NCBI GenBank assembly: GCA_035477615.1
Contig: DATIKJ010000036.1
Location: 1 to 35,451 of the forward strand
Direction: 5' to 3'
DNA length: 35,451 bases
Source: UBA2277 sp035477615
Lineage (GTDB): Bacteria > Patescibacteriota > Microgenomatia > UBA1400 > MFAQ01
Positions 29,101 through 35,451 of the stretch are shown here, in pieces. Position numbers and translations under genes: made by a program. The notes under the pieces were generated by a model. It ran no database searches and was not told where the DNA came from. It was given only the letters and a program-made list of their open reading frames with translations. How positions within the stretch are numbered: the stretch's first letter is position 1; every line of letters starts with the position of its first letter.

Positions 29101-29946
29101 TTAGGAGGGAAACACTTTAATTTTGTTTTTGTATATCTTAGGTTTTATTATTCTATCGAAATCTATAAAATGATCGCTTCTTATATTATGATCGCCAACA
29201 AGATTGTCATATACTGGATAGATTAATGCATCAGCTAGTTGTAAACCTGCGTGATTTTGTTTTTTGTGCACAATGAATATTTCATTTATAGTTCCTCTAA
29301 AATCTAAGACCCCTATATCTCCAACTCCTTGTTTTTGAATTTCGTTAAACGCATTCCTTAAATTAATATCTTCAGCATCTCCTCTTGATTCAGCGATAAT
29401 TGCACCGCGTGCCCTCCTTCTTGACAAATATTCATAAAAATTAATCAATAAAAATTTTAGTGACAAACAATATAGATCATATTTTTTGATATCCGCACCT
29501 CTGTATATATTTCCTCTAATTTTATTGATTCCTTTTAATGTTTTGTCTTTGTTAAATGTTCCATATTTTAAGATTAGTTTTTCTTTGTCAATAAATGTAA
29601 ATATTGCGTCAAAAATCGTATTGGCAATTAATTTCTCTATCGAATTTATGAATTTTATTTTTTTATCGATATTTATTGCAAGATCTGAATACAAGTCTCT
29701 TGTGTGTAGGATATCCACATAATGGAGAATTGGGAATTTACTTCGAGAATAATAGTTTGATTGTATTTTTCTCAACGCAAAATTTAATTTAGGCAAAGCG
29801 TTTGCAGCAATGATTGGACCGCCAATTCCAAAATGATGATGTTTCTCTCGAAGGGCAATTTCTTTCCTCGGCACTTTCTTCAAATCAACAAGGTTTGGTG
29901 TATATATTTCGTCTAAAAATAGATAGTAGAAATTTTCAACTGCCAT
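29101..29946 (-). CDS. DUF3800 family protein
   Basis: 281-aa protein with the DUF3800 layout: an N-terminal strand ending in acidic residues (YYLFLDEIY, residues 7-15), a central IIAESRGDAEDINLRNAF segment (about 183-200), and the C-terminal HAGLQLADALIYPVYD (about 232-247). These acidic residues sit on an RNase H-like fold in the family. The gene is clearly more AT-rich than its neighbours and has no operon partner, suggesting acquisition. DUF3800 genes often sit in variable or defence-type regions, but no defence partner is visible here. Confidence 0.85.
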   Translation of the reverse strand: MAVENFYYLFLDEIYTPNLVDLKKVPRKEIALREKHHHFGIGGPIIAANALPKLNFALRKIQSNYYSRSKFPILHYVDILHTRDLYSDLAINIDKKIKFINSIEKLIANTIFDAIFTFIDKEKLILKYGTFNKDKTLKGINKIRGNIYRGADIKKYDLYCLSLKFLLINFYEYLSRRRARGAIIAESRGDAEDINLRNAFNEIQKQGVGDIGVLDFRGTINEIFIVHKKQNHAGLQLADALIYPVYDNLVGDHNIRSDHFIDFDRIIKPKIYKNKIKVFPS

Positions 29947-30060
29947 TTATTTGTATATTATTATTTTAATAATTTTGATATTCTTCCGGCTATAAGTTGA
30001 CTGAACTATATCGAATATACTTGGCGGATTGATTGTTTGTGTCACAATTTTGGTTTACTT
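29947..30060. other. AT-rich spacer between DUF3800 and the helicase-nuclease
   Basis: 114 bp of AT-rich sequence carrying the upstream region of the DUF3800 gene. A TATACA at 10 nt from its ATG could be a -10 box. Nothing else recognisable. Confidence 0.4.
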
Positions 30061-33021
30061 CTATCGCTGACAGTGAGATTTGAAGGGACAGGTGGAGCAT
30101 TTGGTGAGGTCCTCGGTGCGGGTGAAATCGAGGTCGCGAATTTGGGAGACGGAGGTTTTGATTACCTTCTTTAATTCGGTGACATCTTCTGGAGAGATAA
30201 TAAAATTTTCTCTGTGGAAATTGTTTTGGGCGTCGGGCTCGATGAAGTCTATCTGGGTTTCTTTGACCTCGTACTGGAAAGATTTATCTAGCTCTGAAAG
30301 GAGCTGATAGAAAGTGAGCTGACGTTTGTAGTCGCCATCAGAGTTCTTGGTGTTGCCTTCGATTTCGTTTCTGGTTTTGGGTTTTCCTGTTTTGTAATCG
30401 ATGACACGGACGTGCTTTTCCTTTTCGTTTGTTACTTCTATGCGATCGACTTTGCCGGTGAGGGCTGAATCACCCAGATGAATCTGGGAGGTGAGAGAAG
30501 TGCCGAAACTTTTCTCGGTAAAGAGACAGGCGGTGAATTCTTTTTCGTATTTATCGTAGTAATTGGTGAGGACTTTTTTGCCATGAGCGAGACGGTCTTT
30601 GAAGTCTGTCTCCGTCATGATTTCTCTCTGGAGGGCGGCTTCGAAATCTTTGAGGAATATTTCTTTGGATTCAAGTTTGCCATTGTTTAATTCCCTAAAG
30701 AGCTGTTCTAGGGCGTAGTGAACAGCGGTACCGAAGCACATGGCAGGAGCTTTGCTCCTCGGAATTCTATATAGATTGTCGAGCTTGAATTTGTAGTGAC
30801 AGCGGAGATAGGTGTTGAGGGCCGTAGGGGAAAGCTTGAGGTCTTTGATGATTTCCTTGAGATACTCGGCTTCGCCATCTAGAAGAGTTTCTTCTTTGGC
30901 TGGAGACATAAGGGTGGCAAGAATGTGGGCGGAATTTTCTATTTTTTTGGTATCCACCTTTTCGATATTTTCTTTGGGAAGATCTTCAAGGAACATGGCG
31001 GGGAAGATCATCTTGGCGGAGTTTTCATACTGCGTAGAGCCAGTGAGGAATAGCTCTTGTTTGGCTCTGGTCGCTGCGACATAAAAGAGACGGCGTTCTT
31101 CGGCGTTTTTATCCTCTTTATCCGTATCTTCATAAACGATAATACCGTCTGGGAGCTTGATCATTTCCCTTTTGGCTTTGTTGCCCCAGTGAGTATCGGC
31201 GAATCTGTAAATGTAGACTGTATTCCACTCGAGACCTTTGGATTTGTGAGCTGTGGTGAGGGTTACAGCGTCGTCGTTCCCTATCAGGACTTGTTCCTCT
31301 AATTTGAGATTGTTCTCCTCCATTATCTGCAGGTTATAAACGTAGCCAAAGAGATCGAGATCTGGGAAAGAGGTGCTTTGTGACTTAACGTCGTCAAAGA
31401 GGGTGCCGAAGCGATTTAATTCGATAATGGGCTGAGGAAGAGCGAGAATATATTCAAGAAGCCCCGACTCTTGGAGAATCATCTGGAACATTTCGGGGAG
31501 AGTGTGAGTGGCGGCCTTGGAGTTCCAAGAAACAAACAGAAGATATGCCTCGACGACTTTCTCGTCTAGCTCGGGGTGATCGGACTGGAGAGAGTCGACT
31601 AGCGTTTTTCTTTCTTGGTGGGCTTGTCTACTAATTTTTAAAATGGAAAGCGGATTGAGGTGGAAATAGGGAAAGTTTAATACAGTAAAGAGGTCGAGGT
31701 CGTCAACTTTGTTGTGAAGAGTGGTGGCAACTTTTAGAATTTTGAGAAATTGACTAACAAGAGGAGTAGCCAGAATATTGGTACCGCCCTCGAGGTGGTA
31801 AGGAATGTTTTTTTGTTTGAACAGATTGACTAAGATATCGACGTCTTTGTTTTCTTTGACTATCACCGCGAAATCCTTGGGGCTTGCCCCTTTTTTTATT
31901 TTTTCCTGAATGTCGCTTGTTATGAACTCATCCTCAAGTACAGTGGAGCTAAATTCGACGGTTTTGATCTTTTCGTCTTTTAGCTCTGTGTTAGCGTGGA
32001 GAGGAGTTTCACCCAGAAGCGTGGCGGCAGAGTCGAGAATAGTTTGGGTGGAACGATAGCTTTGGTCGAGAACTATTTTGGTGTGACCCGGGAAAGCTTT
32101 TTCAAATTCGCGAACATTTTCTTTACTGGCTCCCTGGAAACGGAAAATGCTTTGGTTGGGATCGCCGACGGCAAAAATATTGGCTTGTTCACCCCAGTAA
32201 CTGGCGAGAGCAAAGATGAGTCTGTTTTGGGCGGAGTTGGTGTCTTGATATTCATCAACTAGGAGATACTGGAACTTTTCTTGATATCCAAGAAGGAAGT
32301 CTGGGTCTTTCTCAAAAGCTTCGACAACCCAGTTGATCATATCGTTGAAATCAAATCTACCTAGAGTAGTCAGCTTGTTTTGATAATTTTCGTAGATATC
32401 TAATAGATCGAGATTTTTGCTGACTAATTTTTCTTTTTCTATTCTGGCAGTTTTACTAAGGTCGTCTTTTTCTAATTCAAATTCATCTTTTAAAAGCGAG
32501 ACTAGCTGGGAATATTTCTCAATAGTGAAACCTTCGCGCTTGAGATCGGAAATGCTATTTAAAATGTAGGGGAGATAGAAGAGAGGGTCGCCTATTGGTT
32601 TTAATAGGGCGAAGTTTCCTTGCTCTAGAATTTCTTGAATGATTTGAATTTTTTCCAGATCAGTGACATTTTGCATGCCGGCGGGTTTGCTGAATCTTTC
32701 TGGGTTCTGGGCAATCACATCGGCACAGAAAGAGTGAAAGGTGGTGACCTGAACGAGATAGCCGTCTTTACCAATGAGATTGATGAGGCGAGTCCGCATT
32801 TCTTTGGTGGCCGCCTCAGTGAAGGTAAGGGCAAGGATAGAGCTTGGGTCAGTGTCGGTTTCTTTAAGGATGTTGGCAATGCGAGTGGTGAGGACTTGGG
32901 TTTTGCCTGTGCCGGGGCCGGCAAGAACCAGAACAGGACCTTCGATAGTATCGACGGCTTGGCGCTGAGCATCGTTTAATTTTTTGTATGCTAGATCAAA
33001 TTCTGGAGTTGAGTTCGGCAT
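30061..33021 (-). CDS. UvrD-type helicase fused to PD-(D/E)XK nuclease with Fe-S cysteines
   Basis: 986-aa helicase-nuclease. The N-terminal SF1A helicase has AGPGTGKT (34-41), LTFTEAATKEM, VTTFHSFCADVI, FDFNDMI, VDEYQDTN, AVGDPNQSIFRFQGA, QSYRST, TTAHKSKGLEWNTVY and EERRLFYVAATRAKQELFL. The C-terminal nuclease has H768 (GTAVHYALEQ), D859 (LTGKVDRIE), and D875 and K877 (VIDYKTGK). Cys 741, 975, 978 and 984 match the 1+3 Fe-S cluster cysteines of AddB/Cas4-type nucleases. It could do RecBCD/AddAB-like end processing as one chain. A TACAAT box 9 nt before the ATG suggests a leaderless transcript. Confidence 0.93.
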   Translation of the reverse strand: MPNSTPEFDLAYKKLNDAQRQAVDTIEGPVLVLAGPGTGKTQVLTTRIANILKETDTDPSSILALTFTEAATKEMRTRLINLIGKDGYLVQVTTFHSFCADVIAQNPERFSKPAGMQNVTDLEKIQIIQEILEQGNFALLKPIGDPLFYLPYILNSISDLKREGFTIEKYSQLVSLLKDEFELEKDDLSKTARIEKEKLVSKNLDLLDIYENYQNKLTTLGRFDFNDMINWVVEAFEKDPDFLLGYQEKFQYLLVDEYQDTNSAQNRLIFALASYWGEQANIFAVGDPNQSIFRFQGASKENVREFEKAFPGHTKIVLDQSYRSTQTILDSAATLLGETPLHANTELKDEKIKTVEFSSTVLEDEFITSDIQEKIKKGASPKDFAVIVKENKDVDILVNLFKQKNIPYHLEGGTNILATPLVSQFLKILKVATTLHNKVDDLDLFTVLNFPYFHLNPLSILKISRQAHQERKTLVDSLQSDHPELDEKVVEAYLLFVSWNSKAATHTLPEMFQMILQESGLLEYILALPQPIIELNRFGTLFDDVKSQSTSFPDLDLFGYVYNLQIMEENNLKLEEQVLIGNDDAVTLTTAHKSKGLEWNTVYIYRFADTHWGNKAKREMIKLPDGIIVYEDTDKEDKNAEERRLFYVAATRAKQELFLTGSTQYENSAKMIFPAMFLEDLPKENIEKVDTKKIENSAHILATLMSPAKEETLLDGEAEYLKEIIKDLKLSPTALNTYLRCHYKFKLDNLYRIPRSKAPAMCFGTAVHYALEQLFRELNNGKLESKEIFLKDFEAALQREIMTETDFKDRLAHGKKVLTNYYDKYEKEFTACLFTEKSFGTSLTSQIHLGDSALTGKVDRIEVTNEKEKHVRVIDYKTGKPKTRNEIEGNTKNSDGDYKRQLTFYQLLSELDKSFQYEVKETQIDFIEPDAQNNFHRENFIISPEDVTELKKVIKTSVSQIRDLDFTRTEDLTKCSTCPFKSHCQR

Positions 33022-33061
33022 GTATAAGATATTGTAGCCTGAGAATAGACTTTTTTAGAGA

Positions 33062-33070
33062 TGGTATGAT
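33062..33070 (+). promoter_or_regulatory. Extended -10 promoter of the 61-aa membrane protein gene
   Basis: TGG-TATGAT (hexamer 33065-33070), 36 bp before the ATG, leaving room for the AGGAGG at 33096-33101. No clear -35. Confidence 0.5.
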
Positions 33071-33106
33071 ACTAGGGTATTTTGCAAGTTAAAAAAGGAG
33101 GCTTTA

Positions 33107-33292
33107 ATGATTGTTGTTTTGTCTTTTATACTTGGTATTATCGCCGGAATGATAATGACTGGGGCATCTATACCAATTCTTGTTTCTTTGGGAGTTGTAG
33201 AGGATTTAGCAATAACTCTTGGAACGATAATTGGCGGCCTGACTTTGAGTGTATCTGTAATTTATGCTTGGATAAATCGTAAGAAGTTCTAA
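33107..33292 (+). CDS. Small two-helix membrane protein (61 aa)
   Basis: Strong AGGAGG ribosome site five bases before the ATG and a terminator 10 bp after the stop: a complete small gene. Two hydrophobic helices (about 2-24 and 30-54) are joined by a short acidic loop (VVED), with a basic C terminus (NRKKF). This resembles small lipopolysaccharide-assembly A-like or phage holin-like proteins in layout only; no family was recognised. Confidence 0.75.
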   Translation: MIVVLSFILGIIAGMIMTGASIPILVSLGVVEDLAITLGTIIGGLTLSVSVIYAWINRKKF

Positions 33293-33302
33293 ACTGCTTA
33301 TT

Positions 33303-33325
33303 CCCCGCTTAATGCGGGGTTTTTT
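33303..33325 (+). terminator. Intrinsic terminator of the 61-aa gene
   Basis: CCCCGC-TTAAT-GCGGGG followed by six T. The U-tract overlaps the stop codon of the convergent rmuC gene. Confidence 0.9.
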
Positions 33326-34313
33326 ATACATCTAATTCTTTGCTTTTTTCCAAACCAGATTTGAGGCCGAGGGCGGATTCAAGTTTGTTACCTATTTGAT
33401 TCATGGTTTGGGAGGTGGAGTTCATGGAGTTGTAGGCGTTGGTGAGATGCTTTCCAAGAAGGGTAAAGTTTTCATTTAACTTTTCGTAGTCTTTCTGAAC
33501 TGCTCTTAAAAGGGTAAAGACTTCGGCGGTTTTGCCGGCAATTTTCTGGCCCTCAAGAGAGAGAAGTATTGTTTGAAGATTGGCATAGAGAGTGGTTGGG
33601 GAAACGGGATATACCCGGGCGTCTCTTGAAAGATCAAGAATTTCTTGCTCATTTACTATTTCATAGTAAACAGACTCTGAAGGAATATACATCAGAGCAA
33701 AGTCTAGGGTACCCTCTTCGGGAAGAATATATTTGCTGGAAATGTCTCTGAGATGTTTTTTGACGTCGCGGATAAAAGCGGTACGAGCGAGGGATTTTTC
33801 TGACGGAGTGGTGGCTTGATAAATTTTTTGGAAATTTTCCATGGGGAACTTGGAGTCTATGGGAAGGATTCCAGATTGAGTTTTGATGGCGGCATCGACG
33901 ATCACACCACTTTTAAAATGGTGCTGAAGAGCATAACCCGTCTTTGGAAACATCTGAGCAATGAGATCTTTGAGGACTTGTTCACCGATATTACCTCTTA
34001 GCTTGGGGGACTTTAGGTAGTCTTGAAGATCTTTCATGGAGCGGCTTACTTCGCCGAAAGCTCCTGCTTCTTTTTTTAGATCACCGATCACCGTGGTGGC
34101 TTGATCAAGACGGGAGAAAAGCTCGCGGTAGTTTTGCTGGAGAGAGGCGGTAGTGGTACGATTGGTGGTATCAAAAGATTGTTGGAGTGATTTGAGCCAT
34201 GCGTTTAAAGTGGGGTCTGTGTTTGGCTTTTGAAGCTGGGACTTGAGAAGAAAATATAGAATCAGTAATCCAATAAAGAGAAATGCTATTACAATGAGAG
34301 TATCAGTTGACAT
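33324..34313 (-). CDS. rmuC: RmuC-family DNA recombination protein
   Basis: 329-aa protein with an N-terminal membrane helix (about 5-24), a coiled coil (about 45-95) and the RmuC nuclease-like domain. Family features are LRGNIGEQVLKDLIAQMFP (about 104-122), VDAAIKTQSGILPIDSKFP, and FALMYIPSESVYYEI with SPTTLYANLQTI. RmuC limits inversions at short repeats and is predicted to cut DNA at unusual structures. It is shorter than E. coli RmuC (about 475 aa). A TAAAAT box lies 6 nt before the ATG without a Shine-Dalgarno, so it is probably leaderless. Confidence 0.93.
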   Translation of the reverse strand: MSTDTLIVIAFLFIGLLILYFLLKSQLQKPNTDPTLNAWLKSLQQSFDTTNRTTTASLQQNYRELFSRLDQATTVIGDLKKEAGAFGEVSRSMKDLQDYLKSPKLRGNIGEQVLKDLIAQMFPKTGYALQHHFKSGVIVDAAIKTQSGILPIDSKFPMENFQKIYQATTPSEKSLARTAFIRDVKKHLRDISSKYILPEEGTLDFALMYIPSESVYYEIVNEQEILDLSRDARVYPVSPTTLYANLQTILLSLEGQKIAGKTAEVFTLLRAVQKDYEKLNENFTLLGKHLTNAYNSMNSTSQTMNQIGNKLESALGLKSGLEKSKELDV

Positions 34314-34330
34314 AGATTCATTTTACATTA

Positions 34331-34702
34331 ATGGAGCGAAACAAACACGAAAGAAATAAAAGGTATGGGTGGTTAGTTTTTTTTGCGGTGGTCAATTGGC
34401 TAGCCATCGGTCTATCGATCTGGAAAATTGATCCAGATAATGTGGCGAACTTTTTATTTCAGGGAAGTTATCTACCGATGGGTATTTTGCTTACTGGAGG
34501 AATTTTTTGGCTGCTTTCGATTTTGACATTATCTTCTATACGAGCTTTGCGCTGGACTTTGGGAATTATGATATTTATTTATCTTCGTATTTGGGGACTT
34601 GGATCGATACTGAATGGTGTTTTGATCTTGGGATTATTAGTCATTTGGGAAATATATAACTACAAGAAAAAACCAAAAGAAACTGTGTTACACTTTGATT
34701 AA
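34331..34702 (+). CDS. Hypothetical membrane protein (123 aa)
   Basis: Four hydrophobic segments (about 13-31, 46-66, 72-88, 90-108) with a basic N terminus (MERNKHERNKRYG) and a basic C-terminal loop (YNYKKKPKE). Divergent from rmuC with only 17 bp between the start codons. No Shine-Dalgarno is visible. No family recognised; topology suggests both termini are cytoplasmic. Confidence 0.75.
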   Translation: MERNKHERNKRYGWLVFFAVVNWLAIGLSIWKIDPDNVANFLFQGSYLPMGILLTGGIFWLLSILTLSSIRALRWTLGIMIFIYLRIWGLGSILNGVLILGLLVIWEIYNYKKKPKETVLHFD

Positions 34703-34727
34703 TTAAAGTTTATATTAAGGACAGAAA

Positions 34728-35090
34728 ATGCAACTTTCAAATAATCCTCTAAATAAAAATATTGAGAAACAGTTATCAGAGATGATGTACGGGATTTTGG
34801 CAGAGCTGAGAACCCCAGAGGAGGTCAAAATGGTGATGGGGGACGTCTTAACCGATGGAGAAAGAATGGCAATCTTGAAACGTCTGGGAATTGCCGTGTA
34901 TTTGGATAAGGGTAGAAGTTATGAAGATATTAAAAATAATGTCAAAGTAAGCTCGGCCACAATTGCATCCGTAGCGGAAAATTTGGGTAACTCCGGCTGG
35001 CAAGAGATGATTAAGAGAATCAAGGCTGAAGAGTGGGCTTCTGAGTGGACAGATAAAATTTCTGGAAGAATTAAAAAGATTTTGGGATAA
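34728..35090 (+). CDS. TrpR/YerC/YecD-family DNA-binding protein
   Basis: 120-aa TrpR-like protein. The segment DVLTDGERMAILKRLGIAVYL followed by GRSYEDIKNNVKVSSATIASV (about 39-83) is the TrpR-superfamily helix-turn-helix as found in YerC/YecD, a family of uncertain targets in Gram-positive and CPR bacteria. AAGGA lies 6 nt before the ATG, so it is translated conventionally. Its own tryptophans (W91, W98, W102) are outside the core; whether it senses an amino acid is unknown. Confidence 0.87.
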   Translation: MQLSNNPLNKNIEKQLSEMMYGILAELRTPEEVKMVMGDVLTDGERMAILKRLGIAVYLDKGRSYEDIKNNVKVSSATIASVAENLGNSGWQEMIKRIKAEEWASEWTDKISGRIKKILG

Positions 35091-35091
35091 A

Positions 35092-35150
35092 AGATTGCTC
35101 CGATATGACGGACTAGATTACCACGTCGTGAATACACTTCTTGCAATGAC
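35092..35150. repeat. Degraded REP/MITE-like palindromic element
   Basis: Starts AGATTGCTCCG and ends CTTCTTGCAATGACG, so ATTGC (35094-35098) and GCAAT (35143-35147) are inverted termini. The ends resemble a widespread bacterial palindromic repeat type with ATTGCTxCG and TCGCAATGACG ends. The centre contains CACGTCGTG. It lies between the YerC-like gene and metG, and the metG promoter starts in or next to it. Confidence 0.4.
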
Positions 35151-35160
35151 GATGCTGAGG

Positions 35161-35166
35161 TACAAT
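35161..35166 (+). promoter_or_regulatory. -10 box of metG
   Basis: TACAAT ends 6 nt before the metG ATG. No Shine-Dalgarno is present, consistent with a leaderless transcript. Confidence 0.55.
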
Positions 35167-35172
35167 TGAGGC

Positions 35173-35451
35173 ATGGGAAAGTATTACATCACAACAACAT
35201 TACCTTACGTAAATGCGGAACCACATATTGGCTTTGCTATGGAGATAGTGCGCGCGGATGTGATGGCTCGGTTGCACAGAGCTTTGGGAGATGAAGTATT
35301 TTTTAACACTGGGACGGATGAACATGGTCAGAAAATTTATCAGAAGGCAATGGAACTTGGAGTTGACCCACAAAAATACTGTGATGAAAATGCAGCCAAG
35401 TTTTCGATTTTAAAAGAAGCCTTAAATCTTTCTTTTAATAGTTTTATTAGG
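35173..35451 (+). CDS. metG: Methionyl-tRNA synthetase, N-terminal part, cut by window edge
   Basis: Class I aminoacyl-tRNA synthetase charging tRNA-Met. The first 93 codons are present. TTTLPYVNAEPHIGFAME carries the HIGH-type signature (PHIG, residues 17-20), and FFNTGTDEHGQKIYQKA is the conserved MetG block contacting substrate. The gene runs off the window end. The start is the ATG 6 nt after a TACAAT box, without a ribosome site. Confidence 0.95.
   Translation, partial: MGKYYITTTLPYVNAEPHIGFAMEIVRADVMARLHRALGDEVFFNTGTDEHGQKIYQKAMELGVDPQKYCDENAAKFSILKEALNLSFNSFIR

Noticed and set aside
32635..32979. Plus-strand frames of about 60-115 aa inside the helicase-nuclease gene
   Set aside because: They are antisense shadows of conserved helicase motifs without ribosome sites.
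1..35451. Alternative genetic code (UGA as Gly, seen in some CPR phyla)
   Set aside because: UGA ends several well-defined genes (for example the GH39-like gene at 3736 and the surface gene at 11388), and no conserved gene has in-frame UGA.

Overview
The window looks like chromosomal DNA of a Candidate Phyla Radiation (Patescibacteria) bacterium, most likely of the Microgenomates group. This rests on several traits: an AT-leaning genome with very tight gene packing; short versions of HrcA (241 aa) and GrpE (149 aa); a MurJ-LCP-FemAB wall toolkit; DUF2298 (YYY) and CxxC-x17-CxxC proteins; large Thr/Pro-linked surface proteins; and UGA used as a normal stop codon. No rRNA, tRNA, CRISPR array, transposase or phage gene was seen. 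The taxonomic call is inference from gene content only.

Layout. 1-2319 is a minus-strand heat-shock operon, hrcA-grpE-dnaK (dnaK cut by the window edge), with a clear promoter carrying a degenerate CIRCE operator. Divergent from it is a membrane-anchored GH39-like glycosidase (2345-3736). 3726-4697 is a small accessory minus-strand operon of unknown genes with its own promoter and a probable frameshift at an A10 tract. 4710-8164 is murJ-lepA, and 8226-8468 is rpsT. 8491-11388 is a PilN/PilO-like pair followed by two membrane-anchored proteins. 11385-18683 is a surface-protein region: its own promoter, three proteins sharing an unusual membrane-proximal motif (QLSxRQAVAP), a FAD-dependent oxidoreductase and a DUF2298 membrane protein. 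On the minus strand follow tpiA-LCP (18759-20524). Then come a PcrA/UvrD helicase, a tiny Trp-rich minus-strand gene with consensus promoter and terminator, and a tandem pair of FemAB-type transferases (22754-24591).

24630-26869 (minus) holds an unknown protein, a DUF167 protein, uracil-DNA glycosylase and a lipoprotein. 27092-27754 encodes a double CxxC-x17-CxxC zinc-ribbon protein with Gly/Arg-rich linkers. 27886-28395 is the most distinctive module: a MerR-family regulator behind a 19-bp-spacer promoter with a perfect operator palindrome, overlapping by one base an 18-residue peptide with six cysteines in CxC pairs. I read this as a metal-responsive regulator plus ultra-small metallothionein-like peptide. 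After it come an unknown 135-aa protein, a promoter-terminator pair that may define a ~47-nt RNA, an AT-rich DUF3800 gene, a UvrD helicase fused to a PD-(D/E)XK nuclease with a likely Fe-S cluster, rmuC, a TrpR/YerC-type regulator and the start of metG.

Themes. Many genes with a recognisable promoter lack a ribosome binding site and carry a -10 box only 6-9 nt upstream of the start codon, which suggests widespread leaderless transcription. The small or accessory genes, in contrast, have strong AGGAGG sites. Several gene pairs are joined by TAATG stop-start overlaps, consistent with translational coupling.
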